Source: an uncultured Anaerofilum sp. (lineage in GTDB: Bacteria > Bacillota > Clostridia > Oscillospirales > Ruminococcaceae). Taken from it: a stretch of 35,549 nucleotides of DNA. This document shows, piece by piece, positions 24,379 to 32,747 of the stretch. A program made the translations under genes and the position numbers. Below the pieces are notes generated by a model. The model did no database searches, had not been told where the DNA came from, and saw only the letters and a program-made list of their open reading frames with translations. Position 1 is the first letter of the stretch; each line of letters starts with the position of its first letter. The stretch lies in NCBI GenBank assembly GCA_944385945.1, contig CALWZD010000055.1:1-35549 (forward strand), given 5' to 3'.

Positions 24379-25938
24379 ATGAGCAAGCATACAAAAAACG
24401 TAAAGGGCTTATTTTCTTATTTATACAGGCGAACCTTTATTGTGGGATTCTCTATTTTGGTGCAAGCGGTCGTTTTGGTGTTGATGCTTGCAAAATTCAC
24501 AAGCTTTTTCCCTGTATTTTACGTAGCAAGCATCCTTGTGAGTGTAGCAGCTGTGCTGTGGCTTGTAAATGGTCGTTCCAATCCGGCGTATAAAATCGTG
24601 TGGATCTTGCTGATTATGGCAGTGCCGGTGTTTGGCGGTATCTTTTACCTGATGTTCAGCGGGAAACAGTTGTCGAAACACCAGCGACGCAAGATGCAGG
24701 CGATCTATGACAAGGTCACCAAATACTCTACCGCTTCGGCACAAGAGGAACTGTACCAGACTTTGCGGGCAGATTCCGAAACCGCTGCACGGCAAAGTCG
24801 GTATCTTGCTTTGGGGGCGATGGCTCCTCTTTACAGAAATACCAGCACAGAATATTTTTCGTTGGGGGAATATAAGTATGCTCGAATGCTGGAGGAACTG
24901 AAAAAGGCAGAGCATTTTATCTTTATGGAATATTTCATCATTCAAGAGGGAAAGATGTGGGATTCCATTTTTGAAATTTTGAAAGAAAAAGCAGCACAAG
25001 GGCTGGACGTTCGTTTGATCTACGACGATGTGGGATGTCTGCTTACTTTGCCGTACCGTTACCAGAATATCGTGGAACAGTCCGGTATCAAATGTTCGGT
25101 ATTCAATCCGTTCGTGCCGTTGCTGAATCCACGAATGAACAACCGTGACCACCGTAAAATCTGTGTAATCGACGGTTGGGTGGGATTTACAGGTGGCATC
25201 AATCTGGCAGATGAATACATCAACGAATATGAAAAACACGGTCACTGGAAAGATACCGGAATCATGCTGAAAGGCGACGCAGTCTGGAGCCTTACGGTAA
25301 TGTTTTTGTCGATGTGGGATTATCTGCGAGGCATCCAAGAAGACTTTGGACAGTTCATCCCAACACGTTATCAGCCAGCCCCTATCGAAAGTGCGGGTTT
25401 TGTTCAGCCGTACAGCGATACCCCATTGGACGATGAACCGGTGGGCGAAAATGTGTACCTGCATTTGATCTATCAGGCAAAAAAATATGTGCATATCTGC
25501 ACCCCCTATCTCATTGTGGACAATGAAATGGTGATGGCACTTTGCACGGCAGCCAAATCGGGCATCGAAGTAAAAATTATCACCCCACACAAAGCGGATA
25601 AATGGTATGTACACGCTGTGACAAGGGCATATTATCCTGTTTTGATGGAAGCAGGTGTACAAATCTATGAATATACGCCCGGTTTCATTCATGCAAAAAG
25701 TTTTGTGGTAGATGGAAAATATGCAACGGTCGGGACGATCAATATGGATTATCGCAGTCTGTATCTGCATTTTGAGTGTGGTGTTTGGATGTACAAAACG
25801 CCTTGCATTCAGGCAATGGAGGAAGACTATCAACAAACATTGCAAAAAAGTCAGCTTTTCACCAAAGAGGATTGCAAAACAACCTGGCGGGCAAAATTGA
25901 CCCAAAGCATCCTGCGCTTGCTCGCACCGCTGATGTAA
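24379..25938 (+). CDS. cls: Cardiolipin synthase (phospholipase D superfamily)
   Basis: 519 residues from ATG 24379, preceded by AGGAGGTG; an in-frame ATG 60 bases earlier has no ribosome site. The N-terminus has three membrane segments (about 20-38, 45-63 and 72-94). Two HKD catalytic motifs follow, as in all PLD-type cardiolipin synthases: NRDHRKICVIDG (His258, Lys260, Asp265) and FIHAKSFVVDG (His438, Lys440, Asp445), each with a downstream G[GT] serine or asparagine element (GGIN, GTINMD). The enzyme joins two phosphatidylglycerols into cardiolipin and glycerol in the membrane. It has its own promoter and is convergent with the ABC exporter genes. Length and layout match the family. Confidence 0.95.
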   Translation: MSKHTKNVKGLFSYLYRRTFIVGFSILVQAVVLVLMLAKFTSFFPVFYVASILVSVAAVLWLVNGRSNPAYKIVWILLIMAVPVFGGIFYLMFSGKQLSKHQRRKMQAIYDKVTKYSTASAQEELYQTLRADSETAARQSRYLALGAMAPLYRNTSTEYFSLGEYKYARMLEELKKAEHFIFMEYFIIQEGKMWDSIFEILKEKAAQGLDVRLIYDDVGCLLTLPYRYQNIVEQSGIKCSVFNPFVPLLNPRMNNRDHRKICVIDGWVGFTGGINLADEYINEYEKHGHWKDTGIMLKGDAVWSLTVMFLSMWDYLRGIQEDFGQFIPTRYQPAPIESAGFVQPYSDTPLDDEPVGENVYLHLIYQAKKYVHICTPYLIVDNEMVMALCTAAKSGIEVKIITPHKADKWYVHAVTRAYYPVLMEAGVQIYEYTPGFIHAKSFVVDGKYATVGTINMDYRSLYLHFECGVWMYKTPCIQAMEEDYQQTLQKSQLFTKEDCKTTWRAKLTQSILRLLAPLM

Positions 25939-25964
25939 AGTGAAAATAGAATTTTTTAATACAA

Positions 25965-25999
25965 AACGCACCCCTATGCAATGTGCAAGGGGTGCGTTA
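25965..25999. terminator. Terminator-like inverted repeat, left copy
   Basis: The element ACGCACCCCT...AGGGGTGCGT makes a 10-bp stem. It has AAAA on its left and no T-run on its right, so its U-tract is on the minus strand. It is suited to stop leftward transcripts from the exporter genes that read through the island. A near-identical copy lies at 26221-26256. Confidence 0.7.
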
Positions 26000-26051
26000 G
26001 GCTGTCGAAAAAATGCTTTTGTATTCAAAATTTCTTGCTTTTGCAGAAAAT

Positions 26052-26178
26052 CCCCTCATCAGTCACGCCGAGCGTGACAGCTTCCCCCCAGGGGGAAGCC
26101 AAAAAGAAACGCTGTTTCGCCAAAGAAAAAGCCTTCCCCTTGAGGGGAAGGTGGCTGCGTAGCAGTCGGATGAGGTGG
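26052..26178. repeat. GC-rich intergenic palindromic repeat (MITE-like)
   Basis: About 125 bases bounded by CCTCATC (26054-26060) and GATGAGG (26169-26175) as short terminal inverted repeats. Inside are four adjacent small hairpins, including GTCACGCCGAGCGTGAC, CTTCCCCCCAGGGGGAAG, and CCTTCCCCTTGAGGGGAAGG. It encodes nothing. From general knowledge, repeats with CTTCCCC...GGGGAAG and CCTCATC ends are scattered in gut Clostridia genomes. Mobility is inferred from structure only; no transposase is present. Confidence 0.7.
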
Positions 26179-26220
26179 AACAGATGCGTTTGCAATGCAA
26201 AATAGCCTTTTCTATAAGTT

Positions 26221-26256
26221 AACGCACCCCTATGTAATGCGCAAGGGGTGCGTTTT
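26221..26256. terminator. Terminator-like inverted repeat, right copy
   Basis: The same element as at 25965-25999, differing at two loop bases (ATGTAATGCG instead of ATGCAATGTG). Here TTTTGTGCTTT follows on the plus side, so it is oriented to stop rightward transcripts from the cardiolipin synthase gene. The two copies flank the palindromic repeat. No gene lies in 25939-26274. Confidence 0.75.
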
Positions 26257-26274
26257 GTGCTTTAGAAAAAAGAA

Positions 26275-28131
26275 TCAACCAACATCTTCGAACTGGCTGT
26301 TGTAAAGGTCGTAGTAGAACCCTTTCTTTTCCAGCAATTCGTGATGATTTCCGGTTTCTATAATGTCGCCGTCCTTCATGACCAAAATCACGTCAGCGTC
26401 ACGGATCGTAGAAAGACGGTGTGCAATGATGAAGCTGGTGCGTCCTTCCATTAGGTGATCCATCGCTTTTTGGATCAGTACCTCGGTACGGGTATCGACG
26501 CTCGAAGTGGCTTCGTCCAAAATCAAGATCTTCGGGTCGGACAAAATGGTACGGGCGATGGTCAAAAGCTGTTTTTGTCCTTGGCTTACGTTGCTGGCTT
26601 CTTCGTTCAGCACCATGTTATAGCCGTCGGGCAGCGTTTTTACAAAATGATGCACCTGTGCAGCTTTTGCAGCGGCGATCACTTCTTCGTCGGTCGCATC
26701 CAACTTGCCGTAGCGGATATTTTCCATGATGGTGCCATTATACAGCCATGTATCCTGCAACACCATACCGAACATACTGCGCAAACCGTTGCGAGTGAAT
26801 TGCTTGATATTGTGTCCGTCGATCAGCACAGCACCGTCGGTGACATCGTAAAAGCGCATCAGCAATTTTACCATGGTCGTTTTGCCGGCACCGGTAGGGC
26901 CTACGATGGCTACTTTCTGTCCCGGTTTTACAACGGTAGAAAAATCGTGAATGATGGTTTTTTCGGGAACATAACCAAATTTTACGTGCTCGAACGAAAC
27001 ACTGCCCTGCATATTGGCGGGACTTACAGCATTTTGAGGATCGGGAACTTCTTCTTCCTCCTCCAAAAATTCAAATACACGCTCGGCAGCGGCGGCAGTT
27101 TGCTGAAGGACGTTAGAAATATTGGCGATCTGTGTGATAGGCTGGGTAAACTGGCGGACGTATTGGATAAATGCCTGAATGTCACCCACCTGAATGGTTC
27201 CGTTCAATGTCAAGAAACCGCCCAAAATACAGATGGCTACATATCCCAGATTGCCCACAAAGTTCATCATGGGCATCATCAAGCCGGATAAAAACTGGCT
27301 TTTCCAAGCAGAGCGGTACAGGTTCTGGTTGATTTCTTCAAATTCCTGAATGCTGGTGGCTTCGCCGTTGAATGCTTTTACGACCAGATGCGCACCATAC
27401 ATTTCTTCTACGTGACCGTTTGCCATACCCAAATATTTTTGCTGACTTTGGAACAATGGCTGACTGCGTTTTACGACCTGCCCCACGATCAGCATACTGA
27501 TTGGAAGGATGAACAAAGCAACGATGGTCATGGATACGCTGATAGAGAGCATCATAATGAGAATGCCAAGAATCTGGGTAAAGCTTGTGACCATCTGAGA
27601 AAGACTTTGGCTGAGCGTTTGGGTAACGGTGTCTACATCGTTGGTGATACGGCTGAGGACATCGCCCGATTGCACACGGTCAAAGTAAGAGAGGGGAAGA
27701 CGATTGATTTTTTGACTGATCTCTTTGCGCATCGAATAGCTTACTTTGGTGGCGATGCCGGACATCAACCACCCCTGCAAAAAGGAAAGGGCAGTACTAA
27801 GCAGATAAAGCCCGGTGAGTGTAAGCAAAATTTTGCCGATGGCATCGAAGTCGATCGAGCCGGTGCCGGTAAGTTGTGCGATGATACCGTTTGCCAGTTC
27901 GGTGGTCGCCTGACCGGAAATTTTAGGGCCTACGACCAGAAAAACAGTCGAAGCGGCTGCCAGAATCAGGCTGAGAACGATCGCAATGCGAAAACGTCCC
28001 AGATAGTTCAACAGTTTGCGGATGGTGCCTTTAAAGTTTTTTGCCTTTTCACCCGGCATCATCCCACGGGGGCCACCGCCCATCGGCCCTCCCATGGGGC
28101 CACGATGTTGATTTTTATGGGAATTACTCAT
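26275..28131 (-). CDS. ABC exporter half-transporter (catalytic-site partner)
   Basis: 618 residues, with AAAGGAGG upstream of ATG 28131. The N-terminus is a Gly/Met/Pro-rich tail (about 10-27). The membrane domain (about 45-345) has roughly six helices. The ATPase domain follows: Walker A GPTGAGKTT (411-419), a non-canonical signature NVSQGQKQ in place of LSGGQ, Walker B ILILDEATSSVD with the catalytic Glu, and the switch His in IIAHRLSTI. It pairs with the gene immediately upstream in a heterodimeric exporter (TM287/288 or BmrCD type), as that partner has the reverse pattern of intact and degenerate motifs. The start overlaps the partner's stop (ATGA), so the two are translationally coupled. 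Substrate unknown; drug or lipid-like compounds are usual. Confidence 0.94.
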   Translation of the reverse strand: MSNSHKNQHRGPMGGPMGGGPRGMMPGEKAKNFKGTIRKLLNYLGRFRIAIVLSLILAAASTVFLVVGPKISGQATTELANGIIAQLTGTGSIDFDAIGKILLTLTGLYLLSTALSFLQGWLMSGIATKVSYSMRKEISQKINRLPLSYFDRVQSGDVLSRITNDVDTVTQTLSQSLSQMVTSFTQILGILIMMLSISVSMTIVALFILPISMLIVGQVVKRSQPLFQSQQKYLGMANGHVEEMYGAHLVVKAFNGEATSIQEFEEINQNLYRSAWKSQFLSGLMMPMMNFVGNLGYVAICILGGFLTLNGTIQVGDIQAFIQYVRQFTQPITQIANISNVLQQTAAAAERVFEFLEEEEEVPDPQNAVSPANMQGSVSFEHVKFGYVPEKTIIHDFSTVVKPGQKVAIVGPTGAGKTTMVKLLMRFYDVTDGAVLIDGHNIKQFTRNGLRSMFGMVLQDTWLYNGTIMENIRYGKLDATDEEVIAAAKAAQVHHFVKTLPDGYNMVLNEEASNVSQGQKQLLTIARTILSDPKILILDEATSSVDTRTEVLIQKAMDHLMEGRTSFIIAHRLSTIRDADVILVMKDGDIIETGNHHELLEKKGFYYDLYNSQFEDVG

Positions 28132-30374
28132 GCCAATTCCTCCTTTGAAAGCTGACTTTCAGCAATTTCTCGATAGGCATCACAGGTGTCTAACAGCTGC
28201 TGATGTGTGCCAATGCCAACGATTTTTCCCTCGTCCAGCACGATGATCTGCTCGGCGTGCATGATGGTGGAAACACGCTGTGCAACCAAAAGGACAGTGG
28301 CGTCGGCGGTGTCCTGTTTCAAAGCGGCACGCAGTTTGGCGTCGGTCTTGAAATCCAGTGCAGAGAAGCTGTCGTCAAAAATATAGATGGGGGCATTTTT
28401 GGCAAGCGCACGTGCGATGGAAAGGCGTTGACGTTGTCCGCCCGAAACGTTGGTGCCACCTTGTGCAATGTTGGTATCCAAGCCGTCGGGCAAAGTAGAA
28501 ATAAACTCGCTTGCCTGTGCGGTACTTGCGGCTTTGTTCAACTGTTCGTCGCTGGCGTTTTCTACACCGTAGCCAATGTTGGATCGAATATCGCCGCTCA
28601 ACAGCAACCCTTTTTGCGGAACGTAACCGATATTCTCACGCAGCTCGTGCTGGGAAAGTTCCCGCAGGTCGATGCCGTCGATGGTGATTTTGCCTTTCGT
28701 TACATCGTAAAAACGGGGGATAAGGTTGATAAGGGTAGACTTACCGCTGCCGGTAGAGCCAATAAATGCGGTGGTTTGACCGGGCAGAGCGGTAAAACTG
28801 ATGTTTTCCAAAACGTTTTCGTCAGCGTTGGGATAAGCAAAGCAAACATTTTCGAATTTTACAACACCTTTTGCGTGTCCGTTCTCAAAATGTTTGGGGG
28901 AAGCGGGGTCGTTGATGGTGCATTCGCTTTCCAGCAGTTCTGCGATACGGTCGGCAGAAACGGCTGCACGGGGAATCATAATGAACATCATCGAAATCAT
29001 CAAAAAGCTGAAGATGATCTGCATACTGTATTGAACAAATGCCATCATATCGCCAACCTGCATTGCCATATCCGAAATCTGATGACCGCCAAACCACAAA
29101 ATCAGCAAAGTGGTGATGTTCATAATCAACATCATCATCGGCATCATGGTCACCATAACACGGTTGACGAACAGAGTATTTGCGGTGAGGTCTTTGTTGG
29201 CTTTGTCGAAGCGGTCTTCTTCGAATTTTTGGGTAGAGAATGCACGAATGACCATCATACCGGAAAGATTTTCACGGCTGACCAAGTTCAGACGGTCGAC
29301 CAAAGGCTGCATCCGTTTGAAACGGGGCATAGCGATAGAAACGATGGTGATGATAACACCCAGCAAAAGGATCACAGCCAATGCCAAGATCCACGCCATG
29401 CCGGACGATTTGCGCAGTGCCATCACTGTACCACCGATAGCGATGATGGGAGCATAGCAGACGATACGAAGTCCCATGATAATGAGCATCTGCACCTGAT
29501 TGATGTCGTTTGTGCTGCGGGTGATAAGGCTGGCAGTGGAGAAATGGTCAAATTCGGCATTGGTAAAACTGCTTACTTTGCGGAAAACACTGCTGCGCAG
29601 ATCACGGGAAACGCCTGCACCTACTCGGCTTGCACAAAGTCCGACCAGAACAGAACATCCCATCAGCCCCAAACTGAGCAACAGCATGATACCGCCTTCC
29701 GAAAGAATATAGCGGGTCTGGATAGCGTCGGTGTCGGCACCAAGCTGCACATAAAAGCTTTTTACAAAAACACTGGCAGTCTGGCTGGTGATACTGTCAT
29801 CCATTTTGGAAGCAAGGTCGATCGAACTTTGCAGCATCTCTTGTGGGATCATGCTCATCATCGGTAAAAATTCCGACAATCCCGAAATATCAACGGTCTT
29901 GCTTTCGGTGTCGCCACCCATCGGATTTTCACTTTGCTCTCTCGAAGCATTACTCTGCATGAAGTTCATAGCGGCATAGGTGCTGCGGCTGAAAATCTGT
30001 TCAAGACGGGAAAAAGTGTCTTTGTCCGACAGGGTCTGCTCGCTCAGGTACAAGGTGGGAATCGTTTCGGCATTGGGCCACTCGGACAAAAATTCTTCTC
30101 GGTCACTGCCGGTAAGTTCATCGGCAGACAGATACAAACTTTCGGCGAAGGTGCGATCCTGTTCGGGCATAAAATAGCTCAACAGCGAAAAAGCGTCCTG
30201 TGAGATGGCTTTGGGGGCTGCTTCGGTGATACCACCCTGTTGAATACCGGTATTGACGATGTTGCTCATCATGTTGGGCAGATTCAGGTCGAGGGTCGCC
30301 TGAATAAATAATAGCACCAACGCAACGAGCAGCGTTTTAGTGAAAGGTTTTAGGTAACGTGCAAGTTTTTTCAA
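28128..30374 (-). CDS. ABC exporter half-transporter with large outer loop and degenerate ATP site
   Basis: 748 residues if started at TTG 30374, which overlaps the regulator's stop (TTGA) and lies nine bases after GGAGG; the longer TTG at 30383 touches the ribosome site. Helix one (about 14-30) is followed by a ~190-residue extracytoplasmic insertion (about 31-220) rich in Ser, Glu and Asp, absent from the partner. The rest is the normal exporter fold. The ATPase domain has Walker A GSTGSGKST, intact signature NVSGGQRQR, but Walker B IFDDSFSALD with Asp for the catalytic Glu, and AQRVSTI with Gln for the switch His. These mark the degenerate nucleotide site. Paired with the partner's intact Glu/His and odd signature, one working site remains. 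The gene follows a MarR-type regulator in the same operon. Confidence 0.94.
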   Translation of the reverse strand: MKKLARYLKPFTKTLLVALVLLFIQATLDLNLPNMMSNIVNTGIQQGGITEAAPKAISQDAFSLLSYFMPEQDRTFAESLYLSADELTGSDREEFLSEWPNAETIPTLYLSEQTLSDKDTFSRLEQIFSRSTYAAMNFMQSNASREQSENPMGGDTESKTVDISGLSEFLPMMSMIPQEMLQSSIDLASKMDDSITSQTASVFVKSFYVQLGADTDAIQTRYILSEGGIMLLLSLGLMGCSVLVGLCASRVGAGVSRDLRSSVFRKVSSFTNAEFDHFSTASLITRSTNDINQVQMLIIMGLRIVCYAPIIAIGGTVMALRKSSGMAWILALAVILLLGVIITIVSIAMPRFKRMQPLVDRLNLVSRENLSGMMVIRAFSTQKFEEDRFDKANKDLTANTLFVNRVMVTMMPMMMLIMNITTLLILWFGGHQISDMAMQVGDMMAFVQYSMQIIFSFLMISMMFIMIPRAAVSADRIAELLESECTINDPASPKHFENGHAKGVVKFENVCFAYPNADENVLENISFTALPGQTTAFIGSTGSGKSTLINLIPRFYDVTKGKITIDGIDLRELSQHELRENIGYVPQKGLLLSGDIRSNIGYGVENASDEQLNKAASTAQASEFISTLPDGLDTNIAQGGTNVSGGQRQRLSIARALAKNAPIYIFDDSFSALDFKTDAKLRAALKQDTADATVLLVAQRVSTIMHAEQIIVLDEGKIVGIGTHQQLLDTCDAYREIAESQLSKEELA

Positions 30375-30865
30375 AAGTGACAACCTCCTTTGGGCGTATG
30401 TTCGCTCGGGTCAGTATGAAAAGATTGGAGAATATCGGCAAATTCGTTTAAAAGCTGAATCATTTGAACTGTCTTTTCCTGTCCAAAGCGTTCGAAAATA
30501 TAGGCGACCTGCGATTCAAAGCCGGCAAGTGTTTTGCTCACCAGTTCATCGCCCTTTTCGGAAAGGCGGATATAACACACACGCCGGTCGCTTTCGGACA
30601 CGATGCGCTCGATCAACCCATCCTGTTCCAGTGCGTTGATTTTTTGGCTGATGCTTGCCATGGTCTGGTTCATGTCATGTGCCAGATCGCTCACACGGGC
30701 TCCGCTTTGCTGAGGATTGTTCTTGCAGATGCGGCGAATAAACATCAAAATGCCGAAATAGGATTTTTTCAGCGATTGATTGGGCATAAATGCAAACCAT
30801 CCACGGCGTACTTTATCCATCGTTTCGAAAAACTCCATCGGTTTGACGGTAGAAGGATCTTTCAT
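30371..30865 (-). CDS. MarR-family transcriptional regulator of the exporter operon
   Basis: 164 residues from ATG 30865, with AAGGAGTGA upstream. The winged helix-turn-helix spans about residues 55-115, with an alpha-helical dimer region on either side. Recognition-helix motif QTMASISQKINALEQDGLIERI and the wing SESDRRVCYIRLSEKG are typical MarR features. MarR proteins usually repress an adjacent efflux gene until a drug-like ligand binds. The gene is first in the operon, its end overlaps the first exporter gene, and a palindrome lies between promoter and start, so self-repression of the whole operon is likely. The C-terminus HTPKGGCHF is short and carries one Cys, perhaps not significant. 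Confidence 0.92.
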   Translation of the reverse strand: MKDPSTVKPMEFFETMDKVRRGWFAFMPNQSLKKSYFGILMFIRRICKNNPQQSGARVSDLAHDMNQTMASISQKINALEQDGLIERIVSESDRRVCYIRLSEKGDELVSKTLAGFESQVAYIFERFGQEKTVQMIQLLNEFADILQSFHTDPSEHTPKGGCHF

Positions 30866-30912
30866 GCAGTCACTCCTTACTTGATAAAAATTGAAAATTA
30901 AGATGGTGAATA

Positions 30913-30965
30913 ATTAATATACTTAATCTTTTTGGTAGTTTAACAGAAACAAGATGCTTTGTCAA
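30913..30965 (-). promoter_or_regulatory. Promoter and candidate operator of the MarR/exporter operon
   Basis: On the minus strand TTGACA (30965-30960), 17 bases, then TAAACT (30942-30937). Downstream of it, at 30927-30913, lies ATTAAGTATATTAAT, with perfect ATTAA/TTAAT arms around five bases, the size of a MarR box. A repressor bound there would block transcription from this promoter. Confidence 0.65.
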
Positions 30966-30968
30966 GCA

Positions 30969-31004
30969 AAAAATGACCCCAAACAACAAAAATATTGTTT
31001 GGGG
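30969..31004 (-). terminator. Terminator of the hydroxyacid dehydrogenase gene
   Basis: A 10-bp perfect stem (30977-30986 with 30995-31004, CCCCAAACAA/TTGTTTGGGG) has an eight-base loop. On the minus strand a T-run (30975-30970) follows. It lies just after the dehydrogenase stop codon and directly upstream of the MarR promoter. Confidence 0.88.
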
Positions 31005-31010
31005 CTACAA

Positions 31011-31979
31011 TCAAAAAACGCCGTTTATGATATTTTCGGGCGCACCGTTTACAAAACTGATGAGGTTACTGCAAACACAGCTCGCCAAACGTTTCAACGC
31101 TTCGGGGGTCGTCCAAGCGATATGCGGAGTCAGCAGCGCATTGGGCAAGCTGCGCAGTACACAATCGGCAGGTGCGGGTTCCGTATAAGCAACGTCAGCA
31201 CCATAGAAAGCAAGATGCTTACTGGTCAGAGCGTCTGCGAGGTCTGCTTCATTCACCAGTGTTCCACGTGCCGTGTTGATCAGAAAAGCACCTTTTTTGA
31301 ATCGCTTCAAAGATTCGGCACAAATCATGCCCGCTGTTTGCGGTGTGGAAGGACAATGCAGTGATACGATGTCGCTTTCGGCATATAGTTGTTCCAAAGT
31401 GACGAAACGTACAGGATGCTGTGCATATTCTTGCCGAACAGTACGAGTATGCACCAAAATATTCATGCCGAATGCATGGGCGATGGATGAGACCTGCTGC
31501 CCGATTTCGCCGTAGCCAACGATTCCGAGGGTCTTGCCGTACAGTTCCATGGGGACAGCCGGTGAAAGTTCGGGTGGAACGTCCAACTGCCAATAGCCTT
31601 CACGCACAGCACGATTGTGTTCCAAGACCTGCTGGCAGCCACAAAGCAACAATGCGAAGGTAAGCTGTGCCACGGCACGGGTGGAATAAGAGGGAACGTT
31701 TGCTACGGCTACTCCATGCCGACGGCAAGCTTCGACGTCCAATGAATCGGTACCGGTAGCGGTGACGCCGACCCATTTCAGATTGGGACAGGCAGATAAA
31801 ACGGCTTCGTCGATGCGGCATTTGTTCACGATTACAAGTTCGGCATCTCCGATGCGGGCAGCGATTTGATCGTAGGGCGTACGGGGATAACAGACCATAC
31901 TTTCCACAACAGTTTCCAAAGCAGACCAATCCAAATCGTTGGGAACAAGAGCGTAGCTATCTAAAATCACAAGTTTCAT
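31011..31979 (-). CDS. D-isomer-specific 2-hydroxyacid dehydrogenase
   Basis: 322 residues from ATG 31979; the frame is open further upstream, but those 33 codons hold the promoter region and lack family sequence. The Rossmann NAD-binding loop is GIVGYGEIG (about 152-160). Catalytic residues are Arg238 in NTARGTLVN, Glu267 in VAYTEPAP and His286 in LTPHIAW, the R-E-H triad of this family. The length and the SYSTRAVAQLTFALLL helix are typical of glycerate/hydroxypyruvate-type members. The enzyme would interconvert a 2-keto acid and D-2-hydroxy acid with NAD(P)H in the cytoplasm. It stands alone, with its own promoter and terminator. Exact substrate cannot be read from the sequence. Confidence 0.92.
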   Translation of the reverse strand: MKLVILDSYALVPNDLDWSALETVVESMVCYPRTPYDQIAARIGDAELVIVNKCRIDEAVLSACPNLKWVGVTATGTDSLDVEACRRHGVAVANVPSYSTRAVAQLTFALLLCGCQQVLEHNRAVREGYWQLDVPPELSPAVPMELYGKTLGIVGYGEIGQQVSSIAHAFGMNILVHTRTVRQEYAQHPVRFVTLEQLYAESDIVSLHCPSTPQTAGMICAESLKRFKKGAFLINTARGTLVNEADLADALTSKHLAFYGADVAYTEPAPADCVLRSLPNALLTPHIAWTTPEALKRLASCVCSNLISFVNGAPENIINGVF

Positions 31980-32048
31980 ATAGGAAACGATCCTTTCTGT
32001 TTCAACAGGTATCTTGTATATAGACGATGGTATACAAAATCCTTTATC

Positions 32049-32078
32049 ATTGTAACACAGTGCAGTATAATTGGGCAA
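32049..32078 (-). promoter_or_regulatory. Promoter of the hydroxyacid dehydrogenase gene
   Basis: On the minus strand TTGCCC (32078-32073), 18 bases, then TACAAT (32054-32049). The start codon lies 70 bases downstream of the -10. Confidence 0.55.
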
Positions 32079-32130
32079 TGGGGCAAATTGGCAGAAATTG
32101 TGTTTTTTAATGGATTTTTATTGAAGATGA

Positions 32131-32139
32131 TGGTATACT
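32131..32139 (+). promoter_or_regulatory. Candidate extended -10 promoter of the small membrane protein
   Basis: TGG-TATACT has the TGn-extended -10 shape and is 46 bases before the start codon. No good -35 box is seen at the proper distance. A second TATACT overlaps its right end at 32140-32145. Confidence 0.4.
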
Positions 32140-32184
32140 TATACTATGGGCTTTGCCCAAATTTTAGAGCCATGGAGATATACG

Positions 32185-32688
32185 ATGCAACAGCCCAGAA
32201 TTTTCCTAAGAAAGATACTGCTTGGTCTTGTGCTGGTGATTTTAGCAGCAGCGATCAGCCTTTTTATAAAAGATGCACTCGATACCAAAGAACCTACCGC
32301 AGCACTTCCTATTTTGACCGTGCGTTGCAACGGTGCCCCCATTTCTGTCGACTCGGTGTATATGGCAGAGTATCAATGGAATTTTTGGACGAGCGTCGAA
32401 CGTTTGGTAAATACGTACACCCCAACGAATATCCGTGAGCAGGTCATTGCTACGAATGTACTGCCAAATCTTCCAATCTCGATCGAATACAGCCGTGATG
32501 CCATCTCTACCACCGTAAGCCGTGCGGTTTCGGTGGACAGCACCGACTTTTTGACCGTAGAGCCGGATAAAAACGGAAATATTTATACACCGCCCATTCC
32601 AGGGAACTATATTTATAAGGTAGAGGCAAGCTTTGACCGTGGCTCTGTCATTTATTACTTTGCCATCAGTGTGACCGAGATGTATTAA
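32185..32688 (+). CDS. Small membrane-anchored protein of unknown function
   Basis: 167 residues from ATG 32185, with TGGAG seven bases upstream; the longer frame from 32146 lacks a ribosome site and places the promoter inside the gene. It has a basic N-terminus (QQPRIFLRK) and one membrane helix at about 11-28 (LLGLVLVILAAAISLFI). About 135 residues then follow, predicted outside the cell. The outer part is beta-rich and polar (YIYKVEASFDRGSVIYYFAISVT near the end resembles an Ig-like or sandwich end strand). No catalytic motif or Cys pair was seen. It stands between the dehydrogenase and PAP2 genes and shares a bidirectional terminator with the latter. I do not recognise a family. Confidence 0.8.
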   Translation: MQQPRIFLRKILLGLVLVILAAAISLFIKDALDTKEPTAALPILTVRCNGAPISVDSVYMAEYQWNFWTSVERLVNTYTPTNIREQVIATNVLPNLPISIEYSRDAISTTVSRAVSVDSTDFLTVEPDKNGNIYTPPIPGNYIYKVEASFDRGSVIYYFAISVTEMY

Positions 32689-32706
32689 CTTTCCAAAGCA
32701 ATCAAC

Positions 32707-32745
32707 AAAAAACCGACAGGTACCCGAAAGGTGCCTGTCGGTTTT
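32707..32745. terminator. Bidirectional terminator between the small membrane protein and PAP2 gene
   Basis: A 17-bp stem (32708-32724 with 32730-32746, one G-U pair, core ACCGACAGGTACC) has loop CGAAA, an A-run on the left and a T-run on the right. It ends both convergent genes. Confidence 0.9.
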
Positions 32746-32747
32746 TG

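Noticed and set aside
26052-26178. CRISPR-like array
   Set aside because: The adjacent hairpins are different from each other and there are no regularly spaced identical repeats or spacers.
28203-29867. 554-codon open frame antisense to the ABC exporter gene
   Set aside because: Shadow frame with His/Asn/Cys-biased translation and no known domain; the exporter on the other strand is certain.
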